A stretch of 44,326 nt of DNA from an uncultured Desulfobacteraceae bacterium. Its GTDB lineage: Bacteria; Desulfobacterota; Desulfobacteria; Desulfobacterales; UBA2174. Every line of letters begins with the position of its first letter. The stretch's first letter is position 1. The notes beneath the pieces were generated by a model, which was not told where the DNA came from, did no database searches, and worked only from the letters and a program-made list of their open reading frames with translations. Positions 24,097 through 32,522 of the stretch are shown here, one piece after another. Made by a program: the position numbers and the translations under genes. The DNA is taken from positions 1 through 44,326 of the forward strand of contig CALJLV010000135.1 in the NCBI GenBank assembly GCA_937982505.1, given 5' to 3'.

Positions 24097-25431
24097 TCAG
24101 AGAATATAGCGGCTCAAATCTTCGTCCTGCTGGATCCGGCGCAGCTTCTGCTCCACGTAGGCCCGGTCGATAAACACCTGCTGGCCGGCCATGTCCGGGG
24201 CCTCGAAGAGGACCTCCTCCAGGAGGCATTCCATCAGGGTATGCAGGCGCCGGGCGCCGATATCGTCCGTAGCCTGGTTGACCTCCTGGGCGATGCGCGC
24301 CAGGGCGTCCACCGCCGTGGCGTCGAACTGCACCGCCACCCCTTCAGTGGCCAGCAGGGCCGTGTACTGGCGCAGCAGGGCGTTGCGCGGCTCGGTGAGG
24401 ATGCGCGCGAATTGCTCCCGACCCAGGGGATCGAGCTCCACACGGATGGGAAACCGCCCCTGCAGTTCAGGGATCAGATCCGAGGGCTTGATGGCGTGGA
24501 AAGCCCCCGAGGCGATGAAAAGGATATGATCGGTGGACACCGGTCCGTACTTGGTGGAGACGGTGCTGCCTTCCACCAGGGGAAGCAGGTCGCGCTGCAC
24601 GCCCTCCCGGCTCACATCCGGGCCGGTGCCCCCGTTCTTGCCGACGATCTTGTCGATCTCGTCGAGAAAGACGATTCCGGACTGTTCGACCTTTTCCCTG
24701 GCCTCGGCCACCACCTGGTCCATGTCCACCAGCCCCTGGGCCGCCTCCTGGGTGAGCAGGTCGAAGGCCTCGGCCACCGTCACCCGGCGGCGCCGGGTCT
24801 TTTTGGGCATCAGGTTGCCGAGCATGTCCTTGAAGTTGATGCCCAGCTCTTCCATGCCGGCGTTGGAAAAAATCTCCACCATGGGCGGTTTGCGGTCGCT
24901 GATGTCCACCTCGATGGGCCGGGTGTCCAGCTTTCCCTGGCGCAGCATGCGGCGCAGCTTTTCCCGGGTTCCCTGGCTGTCTTCGACGGCCTCGATGCGT
25001 CCGTCGCTCGAACCGCCCCCCGGCAGCAGCAGGTCCAGCAGGCGCTCTTCGGCCTGGGCCCGCGCCTTTTCCTGGACGGCGACCTGCTGACGGGCCTTGA
25101 CCTCGGCCACGGTCAGTTCCACCAGGTCGCGCACCATGGATTCCACATCCCGGCCCACGTAGCCCACCTCGGTGAACTTGGAGGCCTCCACCTTGATGAA
25201 CGGCGAATCGGTGAGCCGGCTCAGCCGCCGGGCAATCTCGGTCTTGCCCACCCCTGTGGGTCCGATGAGGATGATGTTTTTGGGCAGAATCTCGTCACGC
25301 AGCGCTTCGGGCACCTGGCGCCGGCGCCAGCGGTTGCGCAGGGCGATGGCCACCGAGCGCTTGGCCCGGTCCTGGCCGATGATGTAGCGGTCCAGCTCGC
25401 GGACGATTTCCGATGGTTTCAAATCGCTCAT
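24097..25431 (-). CDS. hslU: ATP-dependent protease ATPase subunit HslU
   Basis: HslU is the AAA+ unfoldase that feeds substrates into the HslV chamber. The 444 aa protein starts MSDLKPSEIVRELDRYIIGQ as expected. Walker A GPTGVGKTE is at 57-65, Walker B IVFLDEIDKI near 250, and a middle I-domain spans about 110-230. The C-terminal tail ends EDLSRYIL; in the family the last residues dock into HslV to activate it. It is 26 nt after hslV and 10 nt before argB. Confidence 0.97.
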   Translation of the reverse strand: MSDLKPSEIVRELDRYIIGQDRAKRSVAIALRNRWRRRQVPEALRDEILPKNIILIGPTGVGKTEIARRLSRLTDSPFIKVEASKFTEVGYVGRDVESMVRDLVELTVAEVKARQQVAVQEKARAQAEERLLDLLLPGGGSSDGRIEAVEDSQGTREKLRRMLRQGKLDTRPIEVDISDRKPPMVEIFSNAGMEELGINFKDMLGNLMPKKTRRRRVTVAEAFDLLTQEAAQGLVDMDQVVAEAREKVEQSGIVFLDEIDKIVGKNGGTGPDVSREGVQRDLLPLVEGSTVSTKYGPVSTDHILFIASGAFHAIKPSDLIPELQGRFPIRVELDPLGREQFARILTEPRNALLRQYTALLATEGVAVQFDATAVDALARIAQEVNQATDDIGARRLHTLMECLLEEVLFEAPDMAGQQVFIDRAYVEQKLRRIQQDEDLSRYIL

Positions 25432-25457
25432 GTCACCGTCTCGACGCCGCCACCGTT

Positions 25458-25985
25458 TCAGATCTCCTCGACGGTCACGTGGCTATTGGTGTAGATGCAG
25501 ATCCCGGCGGCCACGGCCATGGCCGCTTCCACCACCTCCCGGGCCGCCAGGGCGGTGTGGGCCAGCAGGGCTTCGGCGGCGGCCTGGGCCGCCATGGCCC
25601 CGGAACCGATGGCCAGCACCGGGGTGTCCGGTTCGATGACATCCCCGTTGCCCGAAATGAGCAGGATGCGCTCGCTGTCGGCGGCGATCATCAGGGCTTC
25701 CAGGCGCCGCAGAAACTTGTCGCTGCGCCAGTCCCGGGCCAGTTCCACCGCGGCGCGGACCAGATTCCCGTTGAAACGCTCCAGTTTGCCCTCCAGGCGT
25801 TCGGACAGATTGAGGGCATCGGCCGTGGCACCGGCAAAGCCCACGATGATCCGCTCGTTGTAGATCCGGCGCACCTTGCGCGCCCGCTGTTTGACCACGG
25901 TGTTGTTCAGGGTCACCTGCCCGTCGCCGGCCACGGCCAGGCGATCGTGGCGCCGCACGGCCAAGATGGTGGTGCTGCGGATCAT
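25458..25985 (-). CDS. hslV: ATP-dependent protease peptidase subunit HslV
   Basis: HslV is the proteasome-like peptidase of the HslVU (ClpYQ) protease. I start at ATG 25985, giving MIRSTTILAVRR; removal of MIRS would expose the catalytic threonine of TTILAVRR. The product is 175 aa before processing, the usual size. An in-frame extension to 26066 is not conserved. GDGQVTLNNTVVK and GFAGATADALNL are family hallmarks. An AGGAAAG ribosome site lies upstream. A 114-nt gap separates it from xerC, the largest gap in this part of the run. Confidence 0.95.
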   Translation of the reverse strand: MIRSTTILAVRRHDRLAVAGDGQVTLNNTVVKQRARKVRRIYNERIIVGFAGATADALNLSERLEGKLERFNGNLVRAAVELARDWRSDKFLRRLEALMIAADSERILLISGNGDVIEPDTPVLAIGSGAMAAQAAAEALLAHTALAAREVVEAAMAVAAGICIYTNSHVTVEEI

Positions 25986-26099
25986 CGTTGGATCTTTCCT
26001 GGGGGCACCGTCCACCGCCCTGGGGGCCTGAGGACGGTCAAGATGTCGTTTCTTATCCGAATTCACGTCGCTTGCGTCACCTGGACCGCCCGAGGCCGG

Positions 26100-27026
26100 C
26101 TATCTTCGCGGGTGGGCCTTGTCGTAGGCCGCCATCAGCCGGGCGATGCTCACATGGGTGTACTTCTGGGTCGTGGAGAGGCTGCGGTGCCCGAGCAGCT
26201 CCTGCACGGCCCGCAGATCGGCGCCGGCATCCAGCAGATGGGTGGCAAAAGCGTGGCGCAGGCCGTGGGGCGAAACAGGCGCCGCCAGGGCGCAGCGGGC
26301 CACCAGGTGCTCCAGGATCCGCTGGATGCTGCGGGGGGTCAGGCGCCCTCCGTCGCGGTTGAGAAACAAAGGGCCGTCGGCCGCCGCATCCCGGGGCACC
26401 TCGGCCTCCCACCGGCGCCGGTAGGCCGCCACGGCCTCCAGGGCCTGGCGCCCGATGGGCACGATGCGTTCCCTGTCCCCCTTGCCGGTGACCCGCACCA
26501 GCCCAGCAGCCGCATCCAGGTGCCCCTGGTTGAGCCCGGCCAGCTCCGACACCCGCAACCCGCAGGAGTAAAGCGTTTCGAAAATCGCCCGATTGCGCAG
26601 GTCGAAACGGGTGTCCTGGCCGATGCCGTCCAGCAGACGGAACGTGTCGTCCACCGTCAGGTAGGCCGGCACCGCCCGCGGCTGCCTGGGCGTGGCCACC
26701 ATGTCCGCCGGGTTGTGTGTGGCCTGCCCGTGCTTGATCAAAAAGCGGTAAAAGGACCGCAGGGCCGCCAGCTTGCGCGCCATGCTGGCCCGCGCCAGGC
26801 GACGCTGGTGCAGGGCGACCAGATAGGCCCGTACCGTCAGGAGGTCCACCGCGGCCGGATCGATGCCCCGAGGATCCGCCATTTCCTGGCGCTTGGCCAC
26901 GAAAGCCGCAAATCCCGCCAGGTCCCGGGCATAGGCCCGGCAGGTGTTGGGCGCGCATCCGCGCTCCACCTCCAGGGCCTGGAGAAAGGCGGCCATGGCA
27001 TGCGGCAGCGCGGCGCGGCGCGTCAT
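26100..27026 (-). CDS. xerC: Tyrosine recombinase XerC
   Basis: This 308 aa tyrosine recombinase probably resolves chromosome dimers at dif together with XerD. It has the N-terminal SAM-like DNA-binding domain (about 1-95) and the catalytic domain with Arg in SCGLRVSELAGL, Lys in GKGDRERIVP, HGLRHAFATHLL with the His-x-x-Arg pair, and the nucleophile Tyr in STTQKYTHVS. Its place beside hslVU is common for xerC in several proteobacteria. It is not next to a tRNA or a phage gene, so it is not an integrase of a mobile element. It overlaps the HAD gene by 4 nt. Confidence 0.93.
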   Translation of the reverse strand: MTRRAALPHAMAAFLQALEVERGCAPNTCRAYARDLAGFAAFVAKRQEMADPRGIDPAAVDLLTVRAYLVALHQRRLARASMARKLAALRSFYRFLIKHGQATHNPADMVATPRQPRAVPAYLTVDDTFRLLDGIGQDTRFDLRNRAIFETLYSCGLRVSELAGLNQGHLDAAAGLVRVTGKGDRERIVPIGRQALEAVAAYRRRWEAEVPRDAAADGPLFLNRDGGRLTPRSIQRILEHLVARCALAAPVSPHGLRHAFATHLLDAGADLRAVQELLGHRSLSTTQKYTHVSIARLMAAYDKAHPRR

Positions 27027-27631
27027 GACAGCCTCATCAGTCCGGCCAGTTCAATCCACGACCCCACCTCGATGAACGGATGCGCACGGCGGTTCCACGG
27101 CTGACGATAGACGATGGGGGTGATGCCGTCGCGGGCCAGGGCGAAGCAGGTCTCCAGACGGTCCTCGACAAAGACCTGCTTGCCATGGGCGACGAGCACC
27201 TCCAGCTTGGCGTCGAAATCCCCGGTGGCCACCACCTGCACCCCGTTATGGCCAGGCGGCAGCACCCCGGCGATCCACGGCTCGATAAAATCCTTGTCCG
27301 GGCGGGCCGTCACAAAGAGCACCGGGCCGCAAGCGCGGCTCATGCGGCAGACCACTTCCGGGGCCCCCTCCATGGGCTGCAGCGCCTGGCGGTGGGTGCC
27401 TTCCAAAATCCGGGCGATGGCCCCGGAAAGGACCTCGGGGGTCAGATCGAGGCATTCGTCCAGGGCGTAGGAGGTGATGTCCTCGTACCGCAGGCCGGCG
27501 TGACGGAAATCTTCGCGCACGATCCGGACAAAGAGCCGCATCGTATCGGCAAACACCCCGTCGATGTCGAAGGCCACCGCGGCCGGATCGATCCCCCGGG
27601 CGTGCGCGCGGTCCAGAGCGGATGCCGCCAT
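27023..27631 (-). CDS. HAD-family phosphatase-like protein
   Basis: This 202 aa haloacid-dehalogenase protein shows motif I AFDIDGVFADT (nucleophile Asp at about 22), motif II FVTARPDKDF with the Thr, and a motif IV-like FVEDRLETC. The layout resembles the 5'-nucleotidase/deoxyribonucleotidase-like group with an alpha-helical cap after motif I. The substrate is unknown; a nucleotide or sugar phosphate is likely. It starts 1 nt after the stop of the RhoN-like gene and overlaps xerC by 4 nt, so all three are translated from one message. Confidence 0.8.
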   Translation of the reverse strand: MAASALDRAHARGIDPAAVAFDIDGVFADTMRLFVRIVREDFRHAGLRYEDITSYALDECLDLTPEVLSGAIARILEGTHRQALQPMEGAPEVVCRMSRACGPVLFVTARPDKDFIEPWIAGVLPPGHNGVQVVATGDFDAKLEVLVAHGKQVFVEDRLETCFALARDGITPIVYRQPWNRRAHPFIEVGSWIELAGLMRLS

Positions 27632-27632
27632 C

Positions 27633-27959
27633 TCAGGCCACCCGGCGTGTCTTCTTCTTCAGGCGGGCAATGCGCCGCCGCAGGATCTCCGCCCTGCGGC
27701 CATCCTCCTGGCCCAAAATCGCCTCGCGCTGGGTGCGCAGGGCGCGGATCTTCTGCTTGAGCTCCCGCACCGAACCGTTCTTCTTTGGGGCCTCGTGGCC
27801 CGAAATCCCCCGGGACTTCTTGACCACGGCGATCAGTTCGGGCTTGTTCATGCCATGCACCCCGGCCACCCCGTCGATTCCTTTGGCCAGCTCGCGCAGT
27901 TCGGTGGCCGTCATTTTCTCCAGCGGTTTTTCCTTGGTTTCCTTCTTCTTGCTGCCCAT
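27633..27959 (-). CDS. Small basic protein with RhoN/SAP-like domain
   Basis: This 108 aa protein is rich in Lys and Arg. Residues about 15-50 (MTATELRELAKGIDGVAGVHG then MNKPELIAVVKK) match the helix-turn pattern of the Rho N-terminal or SAP-type nucleic-acid-binding fold. The C-terminal half (SVRELKQKIRALRTQREAIL and later RRAEILRRRIARLKKKTRR) predicts a charged helix or coiled coil. I use ATG 27959 because the promoter at 28015-28044 would start RNA near 28008, too late for the upstream TTG at 28007. It heads the HAD-xerC-hslVU-arg run. It may bind RNA or DNA; function is not established. Confidence 0.75.
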   Translation of the reverse strand: MGSKKKETKEKPLEKMTATELRELAKGIDGVAGVHGMNKPELIAVVKKSRGISGHEAPKKNGSVRELKQKIRALRTQREAILGQEDGRRAEILRRRIARLKKKTRRVA

Positions 27960-28014
27960 GGCCGATGACAACTCCTTTTTAAGTGAAAGATTCCCGTTTC
28001 CCGACAAAATTTTT

Positions 28015-28044
28015 CTTATATGCCCGTCCTGGCCTGGTTGTCAA
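28015..28044 (-). promoter_or_regulatory. Strong predicted sigma70 promoter for the RhoN-like/xerC/hslVU/arg run
   Basis: On the minus strand TTGACA (28039-28044) and TATAAG (28015-28020) are 18 nt apart. Both boxes are near consensus, in an AT-rich patch between the glycosylase stop at 28051 and the next start. RNA would begin near 28008. Confidence 0.7.
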
Positions 28045-28050
28045 AAGTTT

Positions 28051-28812
28051 TCAGCCGCCCTGCGGGGTACGCAGGCCCGGATGCACTGCGCCTTCCAGTG
28101 CCGCCATGACCTGCTGGACGTCCTGCCAGACGGCGCGCTTCTTTTCCGGGTAGCGCAGCAGGTAGGCCGGGTGGTAGGTGGGCATGAGCGCGATGCCGTC
28201 GTATTGCTGAAAACGGCCCCGCAGCTGTCCGAGAGGCGCCTGGGTGCCCAGCAGGGCCTGGGCCGCCACCGCCCCCAGGGTGCAGATGCAGCGGGGCCGG
28301 ATGGCCGCGATCTGGCGCCGCAGGAAGGGCAGGCAGGCGGCGATCTCGTCCGGCTCGGGGTTGCGGTTGTCCGGGGGGCGGCACTTGATGACGTTGCAGA
28401 TGTAGACCGCCTCACGCTTGAGCCCCATGGCCGCGATGATGCGGGTCAAGAGTTCGCCGGCGGCCCCCACGAAGGGAAGTCCCTGGCGGTCTTCCTCCTG
28501 GCCGGGTCCTTCTCCCACCAAGACCAGGGCCGCCCGGGAAGGGCCGGCTCCGAAAACGATGCGCCGGCGCCCGCGCCACAGCTTGCAGCGCCGGCAATCT
28601 CCCAGATCAGCAGCGATGTGTTCCAGGGTCGCCGGGCCGGGGGGGCACTCGAGGGGACGGTCCCAGGCGGCCAGACGCGCGAGGGTCTCGGGCGCGCAAT
28701 CGAAGCCGCGCCACCCCGCCGCGGCCAGATGCTCGAGGCTGCGCCGGATGTCGTCGATCAGCGACGCCGGGCCGCCGGTCGGGCAACCACCGTTGGAGGC
28801 ATAGACGGACAT
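28051..28812 (-). CDS. Uracil-DNA glycosylase, family 4
   Basis: The enzyme removes uracil from DNA arising by cytosine deamination. The 253 aa product carries the family 4 motif GEGPGQEEDRQGLPFVG, the CNVIKCRPP cysteines and an N-terminal CRRC pair that in this family hold a 4Fe-4S cluster, plus TYHPAYLLR as the second active-site motif. I use ATG 28812, just past the coaBC stop; a TTG at 28848 would add 12 residues and overlap coaBC. The N-terminal 80 residues (with IDDIRRSLEHLAAAGW) are an extension common in deltaproteobacterial members. Confidence 0.9.
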   Translation of the reverse strand: MSVYASNGGCPTGGPASLIDDIRRSLEHLAAAGWRGFDCAPETLARLAAWDRPLECPPGPATLEHIAADLGDCRRCKLWRGRRRIVFGAGPSRAALVLVGEGPGQEEDRQGLPFVGAAGELLTRIIAAMGLKREAVYICNVIKCRPPDNRNPEPDEIAACLPFLRRQIAAIRPRCICTLGAVAAQALLGTQAPLGQLRGRFQQYDGIALMPTYHPAYLLRYPEKKRAVWQDVQQVMAALEGAVHPGLRTPQGG

Positions 28813-28825
28813 GGGGGACAGGGGC

Positions 28826-30031
28826 CTACCAGACCCCGAGGCCGGCAACGCGGTCCAGGATCACGTGGGCCAGGACCGCCTTGTCCATGGCTGCAAGATC
28901 TTCACGGCGGCCGTCGGGGTAAAAGAAGGAGACGGTGTTGGTGGGGCTGGCGAACCCGACGCCGGGCTGCCCCACCAGATTGGCCACGATCAGATCGAGG
29001 CGCTTTTCCCTGATTTTGACGGCCGCGTAGGTCTCCAGGTCTCGGGTTTCCGCGGCGAAGCCCACCAGAATCTGGCCCGCTCTCTTGCGGCGGCCGAGTT
29101 CCAGCAGGATGTCCGGATTGCGGGTGAGGGTCAGGACGGTGTCCTCGGCACCCTTCTTGATCTTGTGCGCGGCCGCCAGCGCCGGGCGATAATCGGACAC
29201 CGCGGCCGTCTTGACCACGAGGTCGGCGGCGGCCGCGTCTCCGAGCACCGCCTCGGCCATCTGGCGGGCGCTGGTGACCCGCAGCGTTGTAACGTTGAGC
29301 GGATCGGGCAGATGGCTCGGACCACTGACCAGGACAACCCGGGCCCCCCGGTACTCCGCGGCCCGGGCCACGGCGAACCCCATGCGGCCCGAGGAGGGAT
29401 TGGTCAAAAAGCGGACCGGATCCAGAGGCTCATGGGTCGGACCGGCGGTCACCAGCACCCGACGGCCGGCCAGATCCTTGGGGCAGAGCAGCGCCGAGAG
29501 CCGATCGAAGATCACCTGGGGATCCGGAAGCCGCCCCGGGCCGCGGGTACCGCAGGCCAGCTCCCCGTCGTCCGGTGCCAGTACCGAATGGCCGTCGCCG
29601 GCGAGCCGCGCCAGGTTGCGCTGCACGGCCGGATGCTGGAACATGTGGGTGTTCATGGCCGGACAGACCAGGACGGGACAGGTGGCCGCCAGCAGCAGGG
29701 TGCTCAGGGCGTCATCGGCAATGGCGGAGGCCAGCTTGCCCACCAGATTGGCGGTGGCCGGGGCCACCACCACGGCATCGGCCTCGCGGGCCCAGTCGAT
29801 GTGGCGCATGGCCGCGTCCTGGGATGCATCGAAAAGATCCGTGCAGACCGGATGGCCGGACAAGGCGGCGAAGGTGACGGGGCCCACGAAGCGGGTGGCG
29901 TTGCGGGTCATGACGACCCGCACCCGGGCCCCGGCGGTGCGCAGCTGCCGCAGCAGCTCGACGCTCTTGTAGGCGGCGATGCCTCCGCAGACCCCCAGCA
30001 CGATGTTCTTGGCCTCAAGCGACGGCGGCAT
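28826..30031 (-). CDS. coaBC: Bifunctional phosphopantothenoylcysteine decarboxylase/synthetase
   Basis: CoaBC carries out two steps of coenzyme A synthesis: joining cysteine to 4'-phosphopantothenate (CoaB) and decarboxylating the product (CoaC). The 401 aa protein has an N-terminal flavoprotein domain with GVCGGIAAYKSVELL, the His of RHIDWA, PAMNTHMF and the active-site Cys in ELACGTRG. The C-terminal CoaB domain begins VLVTAGPTHEPLDPVRF with NPSSGRMG. Both halves look complete. It lies between a lipoprotein gene and the glycosylase. Confidence 0.96.
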   Translation of the reverse strand: MPPSLEAKNIVLGVCGGIAAYKSVELLRQLRTAGARVRVVMTRNATRFVGPVTFAALSGHPVCTDLFDASQDAAMRHIDWAREADAVVVAPATANLVGKLASAIADDALSTLLLAATCPVLVCPAMNTHMFQHPAVQRNLARLAGDGHSVLAPDDGELACGTRGPGRLPDPQVIFDRLSALLCPKDLAGRRVLVTAGPTHEPLDPVRFLTNPSSGRMGFAVARAAEYRGARVVLVSGPSHLPDPLNVTTLRVTSARQMAEAVLGDAAAADLVVKTAAVSDYRPALAAAHKIKKGAEDTVLTLTRNPDILLELGRRKRAGQILVGFAAETRDLETYAAVKIREKRLDLIVANLVGQPGVGFASPTNTVSFFYPDGRREDLAAMDKAVLAHVILDRVAGLGVW

Positions 30032-30091
30032 GGCCTTCCTTTCCGGGTGGATCCTTCTGAACGGCGGTGTTGACCGGCGGCGCGGCGCGGC

Positions 30092-30574
30092 TCAATTGAG
30101 CAGGCGGGTCTCGGCCTGGCGAAGGGTCGGCGCCACCCACAGCTCGACATAGGTGTAGACATGCTTCTCGGTGATGTTGATCACGCACCAGCGATTCTCC
30201 TTGTAGAACATCATCAGGGACCGCGTGGAGCGGAAAAACCCCACCAATTGCCAGTTGTCGGCCCGCATCTGCGTTTCGAAGAACGCAATCAGGGAATTGA
30301 CCTCCACCCGGCCCCTGAGCGTGAGGACGCCCGCCGAGAAGGTTCCGGTCTGCATGAAGAAGGTTTCGTTTTTGACCTCCTTGAGCTCCCGGGGCAGACG
30401 GATATCCTGAAAATCGGAGGTCAGGGGACCGGCCTCCGGGGCCGGCGAGGTTTCCACCGTCGGCTGCTCCTGCCCCCCGCCCAGACTCGCACAGCCGGCG
30501 CACAGGATCAACGCCGCCAGGCTCGCCAAAATCCTTGCGGAGACTTTCAGCCGGCACCGCGACGCGTCATTCAT
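30092..30574 (-). CDS. Uncharacterised lipoprotein
   Basis: The 160 aa product has a basic N-terminus, hydrophobic core and lipobox LCAGC with C28 as the likely lipid site; the next residues are A-S, without Asp at +2, so outer-membrane sorting is favoured. After a proline/glutamate-rich linker, residues about 55-160 form one compact domain with VNSLIAFFETQMRADNWQ and SLMMFYKENRWCVINI. That pattern resembles small lipoprotein domains of deltaproteobacteria with no known function. It lies between gmd and coaBC. Confidence 0.75.
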   Translation of the reverse strand: MNDASRCRLKVSARILASLAALILCAGCASLGGGQEQPTVETSPAPEAGPLTSDFQDIRLPRELKEVKNETFFMQTGTFSAGVLTLRGRVEVNSLIAFFETQMRADNWQLVGFFRSTRSLMMFYKENRWCVINITEKHVYTYVELWVAPTLRQAETRLLN

Positions 30575-30616
30575 GGGACCTCCTTTCCGTTGGCCAGGGG
30601 CGTCGGCCCCCGGGGT

Positions 30617-31708
30617 TCATTCGCCGGGATCGCAGACATCGAAGCCTTCCCGGCGCATCAGGGCGTCGCGCCGGGCCGTTTTGAGATCAGCCGTCACCAT
30701 TTCCTCCACCAGATCCTGGAAGCTGATCCGGGGGACCCAGCCAAGCTTTTCACGCGCCTTGCCCGGATCCCCGAGCAGGGTGTCGACCTCGGTGGGCCTG
30801 AAGTAGCGGTCATCGATGCGCACGATGGTGCGGAGTCCGTCGGCGCCTTGCCAGATGCCCACTTCCTGCCGGCCACGGCCCCGCCATTGAATCGGCATCT
30901 CCAGAATCCGCCCGGCGGCCTCCACGAACTCGCGCACGCTGTGCTGCTCGCCGGTGGCCACGATGAAATCTTCCGGTTCGGGCTGCTGGAGCATCATGTG
31001 CATCATGCGCACGTAGTCCCGGGCGTGCCCCCAGTCGCGGCGGGCATCGAGATTGCCCAGGTAAAGGCAGTCCTGCAACCCGAGGCGGATCCGGGCCAGT
31101 CCGCGGGTGATCTTGCGCGTGACAAAGGTTTCGCCGCGGATGGGCGATTCATGGTTGAACAGGATCCCGTTGCAGGCGTAAATGCCGTAGGCCTCACGAT
31201 AGTTGACCGTGATCCAGTAGGCAAAAAGCTTGGCGGCACCGTAGGGGGAGCGCGGGTAGAAGGGGGTGGTTTCCCGCTGGGGCGTCTGGCGGACCCGGCC
31301 GAACATCTCTGAGGTGGAGGCCTGGTAGAATCGGGTGCGCCTTTCGAGCCCGAGGATGCGGATCGCCTCGAGCAGCCGCAGGGTCCCCAGAGCATCCACG
31401 TTGGCGGTGTACTCGGGGGCTTCAAAGGAGACTTTGACGTGGCTCTGGGCGCCAAGATTGTAAATCTCGTCCGGCTGGACCTCCTGGATGATGCGGATCA
31501 GATTGGTGGCGTCCGTCAGATCCCCGTAGTGGAGGAAGAAGCGCACGTTCTGCTCGTGGAAATCCCGGTACAGGTGGTCCACGCGACCGGTGTTGAAGGA
31601 CGAGGCGCGCCGCTTGATGCCGTGGACGACATACCCCTGGGCCAGCAGGTGTTCGGCCAGGTAGGCGCCGTCCTGGCCGGTAACGCCGGTAATCAACGCG
31701 CGCTTCAT
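30617..31708 (-). CDS. gmd: GDP-mannose 4,6-dehydratase
   Basis: Gmd converts GDP-mannose to GDP-4-keto-6-deoxymannose, the precursor of GDP-fucose, GDP-rhamnose and GDP-perosamine for surface polysaccharides. The 363 aa protein shows the NAD motif GVTGQDGAYLAEHLL (G8, G11, G14), the catalytic STSEMFG region, and YGAAKLFAYWITVNYREAYG with the Tyr-x3-Lys pair. Length is standard. The usual reductase partner (fcl or rmd) is not adjacent, so the final sugar is unknown. Its start overlaps the small TPR-like gene by 4 nt. Confidence 0.95.
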   Translation of the reverse strand: MKRALITGVTGQDGAYLAEHLLAQGYVVHGIKRRASSFNTGRVDHLYRDFHEQNVRFFLHYGDLTDATNLIRIIQEVQPDEIYNLGAQSHVKVSFEAPEYTANVDALGTLRLLEAIRILGLERRTRFYQASTSEMFGRVRQTPQRETTPFYPRSPYGAAKLFAYWITVNYREAYGIYACNGILFNHESPIRGETFVTRKITRGLARIRLGLQDCLYLGNLDARRDWGHARDYVRMMHMMLQQPEPEDFIVATGEQHSVREFVEAAGRILEMPIQWRGRGRQEVGIWQGADGLRTIVRIDDRYFRPTEVDTLLGDPGKAREKLGWVPRISFQDLVEEMVTADLKTARRDALMRREGFDVCDPGE

Positions 31709-32070
31709 CCCTGCTCCTTGTCGGGATCACCCCAGGGCCCCGCCCCGGCCGCTTGCGGCGGGTCGTCTCGGGCCGGTCCTGTCAGGGGGCCGCGCCGCTG
31801 CCGCAGGCAACGACGCAGGGTTTGCAGGCGCGCCAGCATTCCGGCCTCAAGGGTCAAGGCGGCCCATTCGGTAAGCGGGGTGACCAGGTCATAAGGGTCC
31901 TTGGCCGCCAGTTCATCTTCGATCCGGGCCAGGGCTTGGGCCAGGTCGTCCCGCTCCGGGCTGCCCCGCAACAGGTAGCGGTAAATATCCGCCGCCCGCG
32001 CCAGCTCGCCCTGTTGAACCAGCATCCGGGCCATGGTCACGGTGTGGAAGGTCCGGTCCGTTGCCGCCAA
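31705..32070 (-). CDS. Small TPR-like helical protein
   Basis: I use TTG 32070, three nt past the ftsB stop, because AAGGA lies 8 nt upstream; ATG 32034 and ATG 32121 (overlapping ftsB) are alternatives. The product of about 121 aa contains a TPR-like pair of helices, TVTMARMLVQQGELARAADI then YRYLLRGSPERDDLAQALAR, followed by a helical stretch and a disordered proline/alanine-rich tail. No signal peptide is visible. Function is unknown; its position between ftsB and gmd hints at envelope assembly. Confidence 0.65.
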   Translation of the reverse strand: MAATDRTFHTVTMARMLVQQGELARAADIYRYLLRGSPERDDLAQALARIEDELAAKDPYDLVTPLTEWAALTLEAGMLARLQTLRRCLRQRRGPLTGPARDDPPQAAGAGPWGDPDKEQG

Positions 32071-32072
32071 AT

Positions 32073-32378
32073 TCAGGAATCCTTTCCCGCCTGGAACGAA
32101 TCCGGCAGGGTGATCACCCATTCCGCCGGCCCTACCATCAAAAACTCCTCACGCGCCACCCGCTCGAGATAGGCCGGATCGTTTTTCAATCTTTGAATGC
32201 ATCGGAAAACAGAGAGATTGATCCGTTCCTGACGCTCAATCTGGGCCACCTGGCGGGCCAGCGCAGCCTTCTGCTGGTAAAGCTCCAGCAGCCCCTGGCG
32301 TCCGAAGCCGATCAGCAGGGCAAACCCCAGAAGACCGACCCCTGCGCAAAGCATCCATATCTTGGGCGCTGGTTTCAC
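32073..32378 (-). CDS. ftsB: Septum formation initiator FtsB/DivIC family protein
   Basis: This 101 aa protein has a single membrane helix (about residues 8-26, WMLCAGVGLLGFALLIGFG) followed by a coiled coil (about 30-65) and a conserved tail with RLKNDPAYLERVAREEFLMV, the FtsB/DivIC signature. In the family it links FtsL and FtsQ in the divisome and activates septal wall synthesis. It is the first gene of a minus-strand set and has its own predicted promoter about 140 nt upstream. Confidence 0.9.
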   Translation of the reverse strand: MKPAPKIWMLCAGVGLLGFALLIGFGRQGLLELYQQKAALARQVAQIERQERINLSVFRCIQRLKNDPAYLERVAREEFLMVGPAEWVITLPDSFQAGKDS

Positions 32379-32522
32379 CGCCTGCGCATCTCCGAGCCGC
32401 CCCGGTGAGTTTTCCGCGGCCGCCGGCGGCCGCGGACCCCATCCCGGGCCCTTGGCGCCTTCACGTGTTCCCCCGTCGAACCGGCCCTGCGGATCCCTCC
32501 GGACAAGGCCTCCAGATCCCTA

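Noticed and set aside
25986..26099. A heat-shock (sigma32-like) promoter before hslV: CTTGACC followed by CCCCCAG
   Set aside because: The spacing is about 10 nt, shorter than known sigma32 sites, and the second box matches poorly.
26100..27026. xerC as the integrase of a mobile element
   Set aside because: It has the length and context of housekeeping XerC beside hslVU, and there is no att-like repeat, tRNA target or phage gene nearby.
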